A stretch of DNA of 64,000 bases, from NCBI RefSeq assembly GCF_003347515.1, contig NZ_QEII01000264.1:1-64000 (forward strand), read 5' to 3'. This document shows positions 1 to 9,671 of the stretch, in pieces; the stretch's first letter is position 1, and each line of letters opens with the position of its first letter. This DNA is from Rhodoferax ferrireducens (GTDB lineage: Bacteria; Pseudomonadota; Gammaproteobacteria; Burkholderiales; Burkholderiaceae_C). The translations under genes were made by a program, and so were the position numbers. The notes beneath the pieces are model-generated. The model saw only the letters and a list, made by a program, of their open reading frames with translations, had not been told where the DNA came from and did not search any database.

Positions 1-116
1 TCGTCAGCTTCTACAACAGCCAGCGGTTGCACTCCACACTGGGCAACTTGCCACCCAATGCTTTCGAGCAGAAATCGGCAATCAAACAACCTATCGGTCT
101 GTACGAAAAAACTTGA
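1..116 (+). mobile_element. IS3-family transposase (OrfB) C-terminal fragment
   Basis: The frame beginning at base 3 reads ...FYNSQRLHSTLGNLPPNAFEQ... and stops at 114-116. The FYN-x-R-LHSTLG-x-PP pattern is the hallmark C-terminus of the DDE integrase-type OrfB of IS3-family elements. Only 37 residues lie in the window, so I cannot tell whether the element is intact to the left. The right terminal inverted repeat should lie in about 117-145, but I could not match it without the left end. The element sits downstream of the phosphonate transporter operon, pointing towards it, and may mark the breakpoint of that operon. Confidence 0.8.
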
Positions 117-448
117 CCAGGACAGTTTCATTTGTCTGAACGATAGCCCAGTAGACCATGCGCCTGAGTGTCAGCTCCCGCTGCACTCCTATTAACAATT
201 TTCACGCTGCCAGCGTCAGCAATGTGGATTTAACGCAGCCAATTGAGCGACAGCTTTATGGACCCTCGACAGTGAAGAATTTTCTGCCCGTAAGCTGCCT
301 CTGGCCGGTACCCGCTGCTGGTCGGTACTTGTCATTGGCGCATCAAACTCGAATGACTCGTGCCGCTTCGGCAACAGCCATTCAAGGAAAGACCGAAAAA
401 TGGCGCCTAAGGCCAGCCATTGAACCCCAGTCGCGCCAATTGCCTCCT
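117..448. other. Intergenic stretch with no supported gene
   Basis: About 330 bases lie between the IS3 fragment and the end of phnE. Open frames here on both strands (for example 216-452 minus) show no recognisable motif, no convincing ribosome binding site and a composition like decayed sequence. It probably holds the right end of the IS element plus degenerate DNA. I see no convincing terminator for phnE. Confidence 0.4.
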
Positions 449-1216
449 TCAAATCAGCGATTTGCGAATCCGCGCAGAAATCACATCAATCACCGTCACA
501 GTCACAATGATGATGATCATCACGGCGCAGGTCTCTGCGTATTGAAAGCCGCGGATGATTTCCCACAGGATGACGCCGATGCCGCCGGCCCCGACCATGC
601 CCACCACCGAGGCCGAGCGCACATTTGACTCGAACCGGTACAGCGAATATGAAATCCACAGGGGCAACACCTGCGGGATGATGCCGTAGACAATTTCCTC
701 CAACGCGTTAGCGCCGGTGGCGCGAATGCCTTCGACTGGCTGGGAGTCAATGGACTCCACCGCCTCCGAAAACAGCTTGGCCAGAATGCCGGTGGTGTGC
801 ACAAACAGGGCGAGCACACCGGCGAAGGGGCCCAACCCGACGGCCACGATAAACAGCATGGCAAACACCATTTCATTGATGGCGCGGGCCGCATCCATCA
901 GGCGGCGAATGGGCTGGTAAATCCACCAGGGTGCAATATTGGAGGAGGACAGCAAGCCCAGTGGCACCGCAAACACAACGGCCAGGGCGGTGCCCCACAG
1001 TGCGATTTCCAGGGTGACGATCATTTCCTGCAGATACAGCCGCCAGTCGCCAAATTTGGGTGGGAAAAAGTCGGCGGCATAGGTGGCCATGTTGCCGGCG
1101 TCGCGCACCAGATCGAACGGACGCATATCGGCACCCCGCCAGGAGCCGGCCAGCAAGGCCAGCAGCAGGCCCCATGTGAACAAGCCAAACAGGCTGGTGC
1201 GGGATGCCACGCGCAT
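449..1216 (-). CDS. phnE: Phosphonate-type ABC transporter permease PhnE
   Basis: This is a 255-residue integral membrane permease of the binding-protein-dependent type. An N-terminal membrane segment (about residues 8-25) is followed by the transport domain with several hydrophobic helices. The cytoplasmic EAA loop is visible as [21 protein letters not shown], and the region [17 protein letters not shown] is typical of PhnE. Length matches the family. The ATG overlaps the stop of the upstream receptor gene by one base (TAATG), so translation is probably coupled. It should form the channel for the PhnC ATPase and the two PhnD receptors. Substrate could be phosphonate, phosphite or a related phosphorus compound; no C-P lyase gene is in the window to decide. 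Confidence 0.92.
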   Translation of the reverse strand: MRVASRTSLFGLFTWGLLLALLAGSWRGADMRPFDLVRDAGNMATYAADFFPPKFGDWRLYLQEMIVTLEIALWGTALAVVFAVPLGLLSSSNIAPWWIYQPIRRLMDAARAINEMVFAMLFIVAVGLGPFAGVLALFVHTTGILAKLFSEAVESIDSQPVEGIRATGANALEEIVYGIIPQVLPLWISYSLYRFESNVRSASVVGMVGAGGIGVILWEIIRGFQYAETCAVMIIIIVTVTVIDVISARIRKSLI

Positions 1217-2184
1217 TACTGCACCTTGCCCAGCGTCGCCAGCTGCTTGTCAATGTCGGCCAGCTTGCTTTGTTTGTCGGTGGCCGCCAGTGTCATATCG
1301 GCTTCAAATTTGTTGCGCGCCTTGAACAGCTCCAGCTGGCGAATGGGGAGGAGCTGGTTGTTGCTGGAGGCCTTGAAGCCGGAGAGCTTGGAGAGCTTGA
1401 ACAAGGCATCCTTTTCCTGCTGGCCGCCCTGACCGTAGCTGTAGAAGAAGTCGCGCACTTTGGCCTTGGTGGCTTCGGGCAGGTCTTTGCGAATGACCAG
1501 CGGGTCCAGCGGGATCAAAGGGGAGGTCCAGATGACGCGGATGTCGTTGAACTTCTCGGGCAGCTTGTCTTTCAGCTTGTCCAGGTTTTCGCTGTTGTTG
1601 GTGGCCACGTCGACCTGTTTGTTCGCGACGGCCAGCGCGTTGGACTCATGGTTGGCGCCGCGCGTCAGCTTGAAAAAGGTCTTGGCATCGATCCTGTTCT
1701 GGGCAAACACGTAATAGCTCGGCACCAGAAAGCCGGAGGTGGAGTTCGGGTCGCCATTACCGAAAGACAGGTTCTTGCCCTGCTTGAGCATGTCGTCCAG
1801 TGTTTTGAGGGGGCTGTCCTTGTGGACGATCAGGTGCGAGTAATAGCCTTGTGTGCCATCGGCGTTGACCATTTGGGCAAACACCTCACCGCCGGCGCGG
1901 TCCACCGCTTCCATCGCCGACTTGTTGCCAAACCAGGCCACATGCACCTTGTTGAAGCGCATGCCTTCGATGATGCCGGCGTAGTCCGAGGCAAAAAAAG
2001 CGCTGACCTTCATGCCGGTCTTTTTGGCCATGCCATCCAGAATCGGCTGCCAGTCCGACTTCAGGTTTTGCGACGATTCGGTCGAGATGATGCCGAAATT
2101 GATTTCCTTCAATTCCTGGGCCGCCACCGGGTTCAGGGCGATGAGCGTGGCACCGGCCAGGCCGGCGAACAGTTTCTTGATCAT
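1216..2184 (-). CDS. phnD: Phosphonate-type ABC transporter substrate-binding protein PhnD (copy nearer phnE)
   Basis: This is a 322-residue periplasmic solute receptor. The start [21 protein letters not shown] is a clear Sec signal peptide. Mature sequence carries PhnD-family hallmarks: [19 protein letters not shown] near the N-terminus, [21 protein letters not shown], and the ligand-cleft region [21 protein letters not shown] purine-rich AGGAACTTCCC leader precedes the ATG. It shares most motifs with the adjacent copy at 2227-3198, so the two are tandem paralogues serving one permease. Divergence is clear in the C-terminal third, which could mean different ligands or affinities. Confidence 0.92.
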   Translation of the reverse strand: MIKKLFAGLAGATLIALNPVAAQELKEINFGIISTESSQNLKSDWQPILDGMAKKTGMKVSAFFASDYAGIIEGMRFNKVHVAWFGNKSAMEAVDRAGGEVFAQMVNADGTQGYYSHLIVHKDSPLKTLDDMLKQGKNLSFGNGDPNSTSGFLVPSYYVFAQNRIDAKTFFKLTRGANHESNALAVANKQVDVATNNSENLDKLKDKLPEKFNDIRVIWTSPLIPLDPLVIRKDLPEATKAKVRDFFYSYGQGGQQEKDALFKLSKLSGFKASSNNQLLPIRQLELFKARNKFEADMTLAATDKQSKLADIDKQLATLGKVQ

Positions 2185-2226
2185 GGGAAGTTCCTGTAAA
2201 ACAGTTGGACAGAGGAGAGATTTGAA

Positions 2227-3198
2227 TCAGGACTTGGCGAGCTCGCTCAATTTGCGGCTGATGTCGTCCAGGCGGGTTTTCTTTTCTTCGGCCTGCAGGT
2301 TGGCATCGGCCTCCAGCTTGATTTTTTCCTTGAACAACTCAAGCTGGCGCACTGGCTTGAGTTGCGCATTGCTGGAGTCCTGAAAGCCGCCGAGCGTAAG
2401 TTTGTTCAGCAGCGCCTTTTCACGCGCCGCATCCGGCCCGGACTTGCCGTAGGCCAGAAAGAAATCCTTGATTTTTGCTTTGACGTCCGGCGGCAAGTCT
2501 TTGCGCCACACCAGCGGGTCGGAAGCAATCAGGGGCGATTTCCATATCTGGCGTAACTGATGGGCGATGTCGGGCTGGCGCGTCTGGATGCGCTCCAGCA
2601 CATCGGAGCTATGCACTGCGGCGTCCACCTGCTTGTTGGCGATGGCCATGATGTTGGTTTCATGGTTGGCACCGCGCACCGCCTTGAAGGCGGTTTTGGG
2701 GTTGACATTGTTGAGGGCAAAAACATAGTAGCTCGGTACCAGAAAGCCGGAGGTGGAGTTGGGATCGCCCATGCCAAAACTCATGTTTTTGGCGTTCTTG
2801 AAGATGTCGTCGAGCGTGTTGTAGGGGCTGTCCTTGTGCACGCTCACGAAGCTGTAATAGCCGAGCGAGCCATCGGCATTGATGGTCTGCGCAAAAATCT
2901 CGCTGTTGGCGCGCTCCACGGCTTCAATTGCGGATTTGTTGCCCAGCCAGGCAAACTGCACTTTATTGAAGCGCATGCCTTCGATCACGCCCGCATAGTC
3001 CGGCGCAAAAAAAGCCGTGACCTTGATGCCGAGTTTTCGGCTCATGTCGTTGATCACAGGCTGCCAATCCTGCTTGAGATTTTGCGATGATTCGGTGGAC
3101 AGGATGCCGAAGTTCATTTCCCGCACTTCCTGGGCCACCACGGGATTGATGGCGATGAGCATGGCAGCGGCCAGCCCGGCGAGTCGTTTCTTGATCAT
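2227..3198 (-). CDS. phnD: Phosphonate-type ABC transporter substrate-binding protein PhnD (second copy)
   Basis: This is a 323-residue paralogue of the neighbouring receptor. The start at 3198 (MIKKRLAGLAAAMLIAI) is chosen because it gives a proper signal peptide aligned with the other copy; an in-frame extension to 3267 would overlap phnC and lacks signal-peptide character. Motifs include [40 protein letters not shown] and [20 protein letters not shown]. It lies 43 bases after phnC and 42 bases before the other phnD. It probably delivers phosphonate- or phosphite-like ligands to PhnE. Confidence 0.9.
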   Translation of the reverse strand: MIKKRLAGLAAAMLIAINPVVAQEVREMNFGILSTESSQNLKQDWQPVINDMSRKLGIKVTAFFAPDYAGVIEGMRFNKVQFAWLGNKSAIEAVERANSEIFAQTINADGSLGYYSFVSVHKDSPYNTLDDIFKNAKNMSFGMGDPNSTSGFLVPSYYVFALNNVNPKTAFKAVRGANHETNIMAIANKQVDAAVHSSDVLERIQTRQPDIAHQLRQIWKSPLIASDPLVWRKDLPPDVKAKIKDFFLAYGKSGPDAAREKALLNKLTLGGFQDSSNAQLKPVRQLELFKEKIKLEADANLQAEEKKTRLDDISRKLSELAKS

Positions 3199-3241
3199 GG
3201 ATAAGTCCTTCAAAAAAAGCGGTACCAATGCGTTGCAGAAG

Positions 3242-4123
3242 TCAGGCCGCGCAGGCCAGCGGGGCACGCGCTGCCAGCGATGCCGGCCAGGCTAGGTGCG
3301 GCAGGGCGCGCCCGCTGTCTTGCAGGCTGGAGATGTGGTCGCCCAGCGCCAGGATGTCGTCGGCGTCGGCACCATAGAGTTCGCGCAGCAGGGTAGGCGT
3401 CAGCGCCACCGACGGACCGTCATAGACGATGCGGCCCTGGTGCAGGGCGACGGTGCGGGGGCAATACTTCATGGCGACGTTCACTTGGTGCAGCGACACC
3501 ACCACCGTGCATTGGTCTTCGCGGTTGACGCGCGCCAGGATGTCCATGACCTTGCGCGAGGATTCGGGATCGAGCGAGGCAATCGGTTCATCGGCCAGGA
3601 TTACCTTGGCGCCCTGCACCATGGCGCGCGCAATGGCGGCGCGCTGCTGCTGGCCGCCCGACAGGGTCGAGGCGCGCTGGCCGCAGCACTCGGCGATGCC
3701 GACGCGCCTCAATGCCTCCACGCCGCAGGCCACTTCAGCCGGCGTGAACCAGCGCAGCAGACTGCGCCACAAAGGCACGCGGTGCAGCGTGCCGGCCAGC
3801 ACATTGACGATGACGGGCAGCCGGTCCACCAGATTGAATTGCTGAAAGACAAAACCCACGCCGGCGCGGGTCTGGCGGATATCGGACGCGATTTTTCCGT
3901 TTTGCTGCACAGTCTTGCCGTGGATCTGGATCAGACCCTGGCCCGCGCCGTCGCCCGCCATGAGGCCGGCCATGTGGCGCAGCAGGGTGGATTTGCCCGA
4001 GCCGGAGGCGCCAATCAGCGCCACCATCTCACCGGCTTTGATATTCAGATGAATATCGTGCAGCGCCTTGCGTCCGCCGCGAAATGTCTTGTTCAGTGCA
4101 TTGATGTTGATGGCCGTGCCCAT
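3242..4123 (-). CDS. phnC: Phosphonate-type ABC transporter ATP-binding protein PhnC
   Basis: This 293-residue cytoplasmic ATPase energises the PhnE permease. Walker A is GASGSGKST (residues 38-46), the Q-loop is in [13 protein letters not shown], the ABC signature is [14 protein letters not shown] and Walker B is [13 protein letters not shown]. The switch histidine is in [11 protein letters not shown]. The start is supported by CAGGAG six bases upstream. It is the first gene of the phn operon and is divergent from the MFS gene at 4281. I looked for a Pho box in 4124-4280 and did not find a convincing one. Confidence 0.93.
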   Translation of the reverse strand: MGTAININALNKTFRGGRKALHDIHLNIKAGEMVALIGASGSGKSTLLRHMAGLMAGDGAGQGLIQIHGKTVQQNGKIASDIRQTRAGVGFVFQQFNLVDRLPVIVNVLAGTLHRVPLWRSLLRWFTPAEVACGVEALRRVGIAECCGQRASTLSGGQQQRAAIARAMVQGAKVILADEPIASLDPESSRKVMDILARVNREDQCTVVVSLHQVNVAMKYCPRTVALHQGRIVYDGPSVALTPTLLRELYGADADDILALGDHISSLQDSGRALPHLAWPASLAARAPLACAA

Positions 4124-4280
4124 GGTGACTCCTGTTGGAAGCGCCTAAGTTAACGGGGCAATATGTCAAATAGATGTCGGATCAGGCGGTGATTTGTTGG
4201 CGCGCTGAATCTGGCTTGAGCATGTGCGCCGTCAAACCGGTGAAAATGCAAGTCTCTTTTTTGCACGGCCCTACCTCCCC

Positions 4281-5450
4281 ATGAACCGACACCTCTGGCT
4301 GCTGGCCATCTGCCAGGGACTTTTCCTGACCAACAATGTCACCTTCATCGCCATCAACGGTCTGGTGGGCTTGAGTCTGGCGCCGCTGGGCTGGATGGCG
4401 ACCTTGCCCGTCATGGGCTATGTGGTCGGCGGGGCGCTGTCGACCGGGCTGGTGGCCACCACGCAGCATCGCTTCGGGCGCAAGCTGTCGTTTCAATTGG
4501 GCCTGCTGGTGGCGCTGGCCTCGTGCCTGCTGTGTGCCTACGCCGCCGTCAACAAGAATTTCTGGCTCTTGTGTGCGGCCACCGTGGTTGCGGGGTACTA
4601 CAACGCCAACGCCAATTTGTACCGGTTTGCCGCAGCCGAACTTGCCGGCGCCGCCTGGCGCGAAAAAGCCGTGTCGCTGGTGATGGCCGGCGGTTTGATC
4701 GGCGCGGTGCTGGGCCCCAACTTGGCCCAGCACACCCGCACGCTGACGGATGTGCCCTTTGCCGGCGCCTACCTGGCCTTGGCCGGGGTCGCCGTGCTGG
4801 CGATGGCCGTGCTGACCTTCATTGATTTTCCGCCGCCGCCCGTGAAAAACTCAACGGACAGCGGCCGTCCGCTGGCCGAGATCATGCGGCAACCAGCCTT
4901 CATTGTGGCGGCGGCCGCGGGCGCCTTGGGCTTTGGCGTGATGAACCTGCTGATGGCTGCCACGCCGCTGGCCATGCAGCAATGCGGTCTGCCGTTTTCC
5001 GATGTGGCCCTGGTGCTGGAGTGGCATGTGATCGGCATGTTCGCGCCGGGGTTCTTCACCGGCCATTTGATCAAGCGCTTTGGCGCGTTGCCCATCATGG
5101 GCGTGGGCGTGGTGCTCAATGCGCTGTGCATTGCCGTGGCCCTCTCCGGCGTGGACCTGCACCAGTTTTTGATCGCCTTGCTCCTGCTGGGCGTCGGGTG
5201 GAATTTTCTGTTCACGGGCAGCACCACGCTGTCGCTGCAAACCTACACGCCCGAGGAAAAAGACCGGGCGCAAGGGGCCCTGAATTTCTTTGTCTTCGCC
5301 ACCTTGGCCTTGAGTTCATTTGCCTCCGGTGTGCTGGTCACCACGCGCGGCTGGGCACTGCTGAATTACGGCTCGCTGGTGCCCGTGGCGCTGACCGGCG
5401 CGGCACTGGTCTGGCTCAGCCTGCAGCAGCGCCGGGCGCTGGCAACTTAA
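4281..5450 (+). CDS. MFS transporter
   Basis: A 389-residue inner-membrane protein with about twelve hydrophobic segments. The start at 4281 (MNRHLWLLAICQGLFLTNN) puts a membrane helix right at the N-terminus; an in-frame upstream start at 4224 adds a non-hydrophobic tail and is less likely. The loop after helix 2-3 contains the HRFGRKLSF pattern of major facilitator proteins, and a second GHLIKRFGALP appears in the C-terminal half. I cannot name the substrate. The gene converges on the hydrolase at 5447-6283, with the two stop codons sharing the four bases TTAA. Confidence 0.8.
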   Translation: MNRHLWLLAICQGLFLTNNVTFIAINGLVGLSLAPLGWMATLPVMGYVVGGALSTGLVATTQHRFGRKLSFQLGLLVALASCLLCAYAAVNKNFWLLCAATVVAGYYNANANLYRFAAAELAGAAWREKAVSLVMAGGLIGAVLGPNLAQHTRTLTDVPFAGAYLALAGVAVLAMAVLTFIDFPPPPVKNSTDSGRPLAEIMRQPAFIVAAAAGALGFGVMNLLMAATPLAMQQCGLPFSDVALVLEWHVIGMFAPGFFTGHLIKRFGALPIMGVGVVLNALCIAVALSGVDLHQFLIALLLLGVGWNFLFTGSTTLSLQTYTPEEKDRAQGALNFFVFATLALSSFASGVLVTTRGWALLNYGSLVPVALTGAALVWLSLQQRRALAT

Positions 5451-6283
5451 AAGCGGGCGTCCAGCCATGCCCTGAGCTCGGCAAAAACGGGCGCGGGCTT
5501 GAGCTCATTGAATATCTCGTGGTAGAGCGCCTCGAAGCAACGGGAACTCACCACCTTTTTCGGCGCCGCCGCCGCGAAAGCCCGGCTGCCGGCCGGGTTA
5601 ACCAGTTGGTCGGCCCCGGCGTACAGCAGCAGGGTCGGCACCTTCCAATCAGGCGCCTGCGCCAAGGTGGCTGGCCCGCTATCCGCAATGAAGCGCGCAA
5701 GCCGGCCCGAGATGCGGTCATGCACCCGCTTGTCGGCGCGGTAGGCGGCGACCACGGCCGGATCATGCGAAATCAGCGCGGGGTCCAGCCCGTTGCCCAC
5801 GCGCAAGTTGGGTGCGAGTTTTGGCACGATCGCCAGCAGCAACTTCTGCAGCCAAGTGAGCCCCGGGTCCAGCGCCGGCGAGGACAGGACCAGCGCCTCC
5901 ACCGGGCGCAGGCCCAGCGCCACGAAGCGCGCGGCCACCAGTCCACCCAGGCTGTGGCCCAACAGAATCAGTGGTGTGCCGGAAGCCATGCGCACCCGGG
6001 TGCTGTCCACAATGTCGGCCAAATCGTCCAGCAGCCGGCTGTCCGTGGGCAGGCCGCCACGGGGTCCGCCCGAGTCGCCATGGCCATACTGGTCATAACC
6101 GCGCACCGCAAAACCCCAGTTGTTGAGCTGATGGGCTACAAGGTCGTAGCGGCCGGCATGTTCGCCCAGGCCATGCACCAGCAGGACGACACCGCGCAAG
6201 CTTGTTTCCGGGTCTAGCGGCCAGTCCTGGATGGCGAGGTTGTCACCATCGAGGGACACAAAAGTGGAGAGTGTGCTGTCCAT
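5447..6283 (-). CDS. Alpha/beta hydrolase, monoacylglycerol lipase/lysophospholipase-like
   Basis: A 278-residue serine hydrolase. The oxyanion region reads VVLLVHGLGEHAGRYD, as in monoglyceride lipases, and the nucleophile elbow is LLGHSLGGLVAARF with Ser in GHSLG. A late Asp (LYAGADQLVNP) and His (FEALYHEIFNE) complete a plausible catalytic triad. No signal peptide is visible, so it is probably cytoplasmic. Family members hydrolyse monoacylglycerols or lysophospholipids; the real substrate here is unknown. Confidence 0.85.
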   Translation of the reverse strand: MDSTLSTFVSLDGDNLAIQDWPLDPETSLRGVVLLVHGLGEHAGRYDLVAHQLNNWGFAVRGYDQYGHGDSGGPRGGLPTDSRLLDDLADIVDSTRVRMASGTPLILLGHSLGGLVAARFVALGLRPVEALVLSSPALDPGLTWLQKLLLAIVPKLAPNLRVGNGLDPALISHDPAVVAAYRADKRVHDRISGRLARFIADSGPATLAQAPDWKVPTLLLYAGADQLVNPAGSRAFAAAAPKKVVSSRCFEALYHEIFNELKPAPVFAELRAWLDARF

Positions 6284-6352
6284 GCGTGAATCAATAAGTT
6301 GCCTGCAATAAGGCTTGCAGAAACCGGGCCAGGAGCGTCGTGCCGGGTCAGG

Positions 6353-7846
6353 TCAGGGGATTTGGGCGATGACCTGGGCCACGGCCGCCGTCAGCTTCTT
6401 GGCGTAGGGCACATGCAAAAACTCGTTGGGTCCGTGCGCGTTGCTCTTGGGGCCGAGTACGCCACAGACCATCATCTGCGCCTTCGGAAAACCCTTGGAC
6501 AGCATGTTCATGAGGGGAATGGTGCCGCCTTGGCCGATGTAGCCGCAGGGGGCGTCAAAGTAGGTTTGTGATGCGGCGCTCAGCGCCTGCTCGAACCACG
6601 GGGCCGTGCCGGGTGCATTCCAGCCCGTGGCACTGCCTTCGCCTTCAAAGGTGACGCGGGCTTGGTAGGGCGCGTTGTCTTCCAGCAAGGTCTTCAATTG
6701 CTGCACCGCCGTGGCGGCATCCACCAGCGGTGGCAGGCGCAGGCTGAGCTTGAACGCGGTGTAAGGCCGCAGCACGTTGCCGGCGTTCTTGAAATCCGGA
6801 AAGCCCTCGGCGCCGGTCACGCTGAGAGTGGGCGCCCAGGTGCGGTTCAGCAAGGCTTGCACCGGGTCGGTGGTGGTGGGCAGGGCAAACTGGGTGGAAC
6901 CGCCGCAGTCGTAGTGCGCCCAAGGGAAGCGCTTGTATAACTCGTCGCCCAAAATCGCCGCCGTCGCCCGGGCTTGGGCCAGGCGGTCGGCCGGCACCTC
7001 GCAATGAAACGAGGCCGGCAGCATGCGACCGGTGGCGCTGTCTTCCAGCCGGTCCAGCACCTGGCGCATGATGCGAAAACTGGAGGGCACCAGGCCGCTG
7101 GCATCGCCCGAATGCACGCCTTCGGTCAGGATTTCGACCTTCAACACGCCGCTGGCCATGCCGCGCAAGCTGCTGGTGAGCCAGAGCTGCTCGTAGTTGC
7201 CGGCGCCCGAGTCCAGGCAGATGACCAGCGCCACGTCGCCCAGACGGGTGCGCAAGGCGTCGATGTAGGGCAGCAAATCGTAGGAGCCGCTTTCTTCGCA
7301 GGTCTCGATCAAGCCGACGATGCGCGGGTGCGCCGCATTTTGGCTCTTGAGCGCCTGAATGGCGGCCAGGCTGGCGTACACCGCGTAGCCGTCATCGGCG
7401 CCGCCGCGACCGTAGAGCTTGCTGTCTTCATACTTGGGCGTCCACGGCCCGAGGTCGCTGCGCCAGCCGGTGAATTCGGGTTGCTTGTCGAGGTGGCCGT
7501 ACATCAGCACGGTCTGCCCGGAAACCGCTTTTGCCGGGCCGCCTGCGTCGTTGGCCGCGCCGGTTGAGGCGGGCACCTCGAAAAAAAGCACCGGCGTGCG
7601 GCCCTCCAGCCGGATGATTTCCAGCGTCAGGCCTTCGACCTTCTGCGACTGGACCCAGGTCGCCGCGTCCCACATGGCCGTGTCAATGAAGCCGTTTTGC
7701 GCCCAATCGGCGTCAAACGCGGGCGACTTGGCGGGGATGCGGATGTAGTCTTCGAGCCGATGGACGATATCGTCGTCCCAAGCGCGGGTCACCTCGCTCA
7801 GTACTTGCGCGGCGTTCAGTGTGGATTCGGGTACTCGGGCATTCAT
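6353..7846 (-). CDS. M20-family metallopeptidase (dipeptidase-like)
   Basis: A roughly 497-residue zinc peptidase of the M20/M25/M40 type. Visible metal and catalytic motifs are LMYGHLDKQPE (His and the following Asp), LYGRGGADDGYAVY, GLIETCEESGSYD (Glu-Glu), VICLDSGAGNYEQ, and the C-terminal metal ligand in NAHGPNEFLH. A central dimerisation domain lies between about 230 and 370. I chose the ATG at 7846 because AAGGAA sits six bases upstream. An in-frame ATG at 7888, six bases after the metW stop, is the alternative. It follows metX-metW on the same strand and may be co-transcribed. The peptide substrate is not predictable. Confidence 0.85.
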   Translation of the reverse strand: MNARVPESTLNAAQVLSEVTRAWDDDIVHRLEDYIRIPAKSPAFDADWAQNGFIDTAMWDAATWVQSQKVEGLTLEIIRLEGRTPVLFFEVPASTGAANDAGGPAKAVSGQTVLMYGHLDKQPEFTGWRSDLGPWTPKYEDSKLYGRGGADDGYAVYASLAAIQALKSQNAAHPRIVGLIETCEESGSYDLLPYIDALRTRLGDVALVICLDSGAGNYEQLWLTSSLRGMASGVLKVEILTEGVHSGDASGLVPSSFRIMRQVLDRLEDSATGRMLPASFHCEVPADRLAQARATAAILGDELYKRFPWAHYDCGGSTQFALPTTTDPVQALLNRTWAPTLSVTGAEGFPDFKNAGNVLRPYTAFKLSLRLPPLVDAATAVQQLKTLLEDNAPYQARVTFEGEGSATGWNAPGTAPWFEQALSAASQTYFDAPCGYIGQGGTIPLMNMLSKGFPKAQMMVCGVLGPKSNAHGPNEFLHVPYAKKLTAAVAQVIAQIP

Positions 7847-7894
7847 GAAGAATTCCTTGGGCGGTAATTGAAAACTGCTGTCCATCATGACACC

Positions 7895-8476
7895 TTAGCG
7901 CGACAAGGTATAGACCGAGGTGCCCGCCAGCAGGTTGGGGCAGAAGCGCACGGTGCGCCCATCCTGCAGGCCGAAGCTGTCCAGCACTTTCAACTTGCTG
8001 CGCTCGGCCAGCTGCGCCAGGTCGGCATGGGTGCCGACGCGGATGTTGGGCGTGTCGTACCACTGGTAGGGCAGGCGGCGCGTCACCGGCATGCGGCCCT
8101 TCAGCACACTCAGGCGGTTCGGCCAGTGCGCAAAATTGGGGAAGGCGACGATGCCGATGCGCCCCACGCGCACGGTCTCGCGCAGCATCACCTCGGCGTT
8201 GCGCAGGTGTTGCAGGGTGTCAATCTGCAGCACCACGTCAAATGAGGCATCGGCGAACAGGTTCAGCCCTTCGTCCAGATTGAGCTGGATGACGTTGACA
8301 CCACGCTTGACGCAAGCCAGCACGTTGGCATCCGCAATCTCGATGCCGTAGCCAGTGCAGCCGCGCGTTTGTTGCAGATGCGCCAGCATGGCGCCGTCGC
8401 CGCAGCCCAGGTCAAGAACGCGGGACCCTTCGGGCACCATCCGGGCAAGGGACTGCATCGTGGCCAGATCGCTCAT
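7895..8476 (-). CDS. metW: Methionine biosynthesis protein MetW
   Basis: A 193-residue class I SAM-dependent methyltransferase-fold protein. The SAM-binding loop is [18 protein letters not shown] near residues 17-34, followed by [15 protein letters not shown] and the MetW-specific stretch [22 protein letters not shown]. Its start overlaps the end of metX by four bases, the usual metX-metW arrangement in proteobacteria. MetW is known to be needed together with MetX for homoserine acylation in these bacteria, so the pair probably works as one unit. Confidence 0.93.
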   Translation of the reverse strand: MSDLATMQSLARMVPEGSRVLDLGCGDGAMLAHLQQTRGCTGYGIEIADANVLACVKRGVNVIQLNLDEGLNLFADASFDVVLQIDTLQHLRNAEVMLRETVRVGRIGIVAFPNFAHWPNRLSVLKGRMPVTRRLPYQWYDTPNIRVGTHADLAQLAERSKLKVLDSFGLQDGRTVRFCPNLLAGTSVYTLSR

Positions 8477-9618
8477 ACCGCCACCTCTTGGATAATGCTA
8501 TTAAAATAAGAGCGTACTACGCCCATGTAGCGTGCGTCATCGAGCAAAAAGGCATCATGTCCGTGGGGAGCGTCGATTTCAGCGTAGCTGACGTCGCGTC
8601 GGTTGTCGAGCAGGGCCTTGACGATTTCGCGGCTGCGTTTCGGCGCAAAGCGCCAGTCGGTGGTGAAGCTCACCAGCAAGAATTTGCAGGTGGCCCGCGC
8701 CAGCGCGTGGCTCAGATCGCCGCCATAGGTGCGGGCCGGGTCAAAGTAGTCGAGCGCCCGGGTGATCAGCAAATAGGTGTTGGCATCAAAGTACTCGGCA
8801 AACTTGTCGCCCTGGTAGCGCAGGTAGCTTTCGATCTGGAACTCGACCTCCTGCGTGCTGTAGAGATAGGCACCCAGGTCCCCATCCTTGCTGACGGCGC
8901 GCAGCTGGCGCCCAAACTTCTCATTCATCACATCGTCACTCAGGTAGGTGATGTGGCCAATCATGCGGGCGATGCGCAAGCCCCGCTTGGGCACGGTGCC
9001 GTGCTCGTAAAAATGCCCGCCATGAAAATCCGGGTCGGTCACGATGGCGCGGCGCGCCACTTCGTTGAAGGCGATGTTCTCGGCCGTCAGGTTCGGCGCG
9101 CTGGCCACCACCACGGCGTGGCGCACGCGCTGCGGGTATTGCAGCGCCCAACTCAGCGCCTGCATGCCGCCCAGGGAGCCACCCATCACGGCCGCCAGGG
9201 TCTGGATGCCCAAGGCGTCCAGCAATCGGGCCTGGGCGTTGACCCAGTCTTCGACCGTGACCACGGGAAAATCGGCGCCATAGACGCGGCCGGTGTCCGG
9301 GTTCACATGCATGGGCCCGGTGGAGCCGAAGCAGGAGCCCAGGTTATTGACGCCGATGACGAAGAGTTTGTTCGTGTCCAGCGGCTTGCCCGGGCCAATC
9401 ATGTTGTCCCACCAGCCCTCGGACTTCTCTTGGCCGGCGTAGACACCCGCCACATGGTGCGAGGCATTCAGGGCATGGCAGATCAGCACGGCATTGGATT
9501 TGTCGGCATTGAGGGTGCCGTAGGTCTCGAAACTCAGTGAATAGTCGCGAAGGGCAGCGCCGCTTTGCAAGGGCAAAGCGTCAGCAAAGTGCATGGACTG
9601 TGGTGTGGCAATCAACAT
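8473..9618 (-). CDS. metX: Homoserine O-acyltransferase MetX
   Basis: This enzyme acylates homoserine, the first committed step of methionine synthesis. It has an alpha/beta-hydrolase fold: oxyanion region [16 protein letters not shown], nucleophile Ser in [16 protein letters not shown], then ITYLSDD, the Asp in [15 protein letters not shown] and the His in [14 protein letters not shown] place the start at 9618 ([15 protein letters not shown]), which matches where family members begin and gives 381 residues. The longer frame opening at 9741 would translate through the riboswitch and terminator and is rejected. No clear Shine-Dalgarno precedes 9618, because the bases there form the terminator U-tract. 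The acyl donor (acetyl- or succinyl-CoA) cannot be read from motifs alone. Confidence 0.92.
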   Translation of the reverse strand: MLIATPQSMHFADALPLQSGAALRDYSLSFETYGTLNADKSNAVLICHALNASHHVAGVYAGQEKSEGWWDNMIGPGKPLDTNKLFVIGVNNLGSCFGSTGPMHVNPDTGRVYGADFPVVTVEDWVNAQARLLDALGIQTLAAVMGGSLGGMQALSWALQYPQRVRHAVVVASAPNLTAENIAFNEVARRAIVTDPDFHGGHFYEHGTVPKRGLRIARMIGHITYLSDDVMNEKFGRQLRAVSKDGDLGAYLYSTQEVEFQIESYLRYQGDKFAEYFDANTYLLITRALDYFDPARTYGGDLSHALARATCKFLLVSFTTDWRFAPKRSREIVKALLDNRRDVSYAEIDAPHGHDAFLLDDARYMGVVRSYFNSIIQEVAV

Positions 9619-9654
9619 AAAAAAACCCGGCAACGCTTTACGCGGGGCCGGGTT
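9619..9654 (-). terminator. Intrinsic terminator/attenuator abutting the metX start codon
   Basis: On the minus strand, AACCCGGC (9654-9647) pairs with GCCGGGTT (9631-9624), and a run of seven T follows directly into the ATG at 9618. A hairpin plus U-tract at this place would stop transcription before the coding region. With the riboswitch upstream it forms a plausible expression platform. Confidence 0.75.
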
Positions 9655-9671
9655 ACCTGGTGGAGTGACGG

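Noticed and set aside
158..628. 156-codon frame at the left edge
   Set aside because: It overlaps the antisense of phnE and intergenic DNA, with no homology or ribosome binding site.
1204..2199. Long open frame opposite phnD (331 codons)
   Set aside because: It is the antisense of a clear PhnD gene; long antisense frames are common in GC-rich DNA with codon position bias. No domain or ribosome binding site supports it.
4124..4280. Pho box in front of phnC
   Set aside because: Only a partial TTGACAT-like match was found; no two correctly spaced CTGTCAT repeats.
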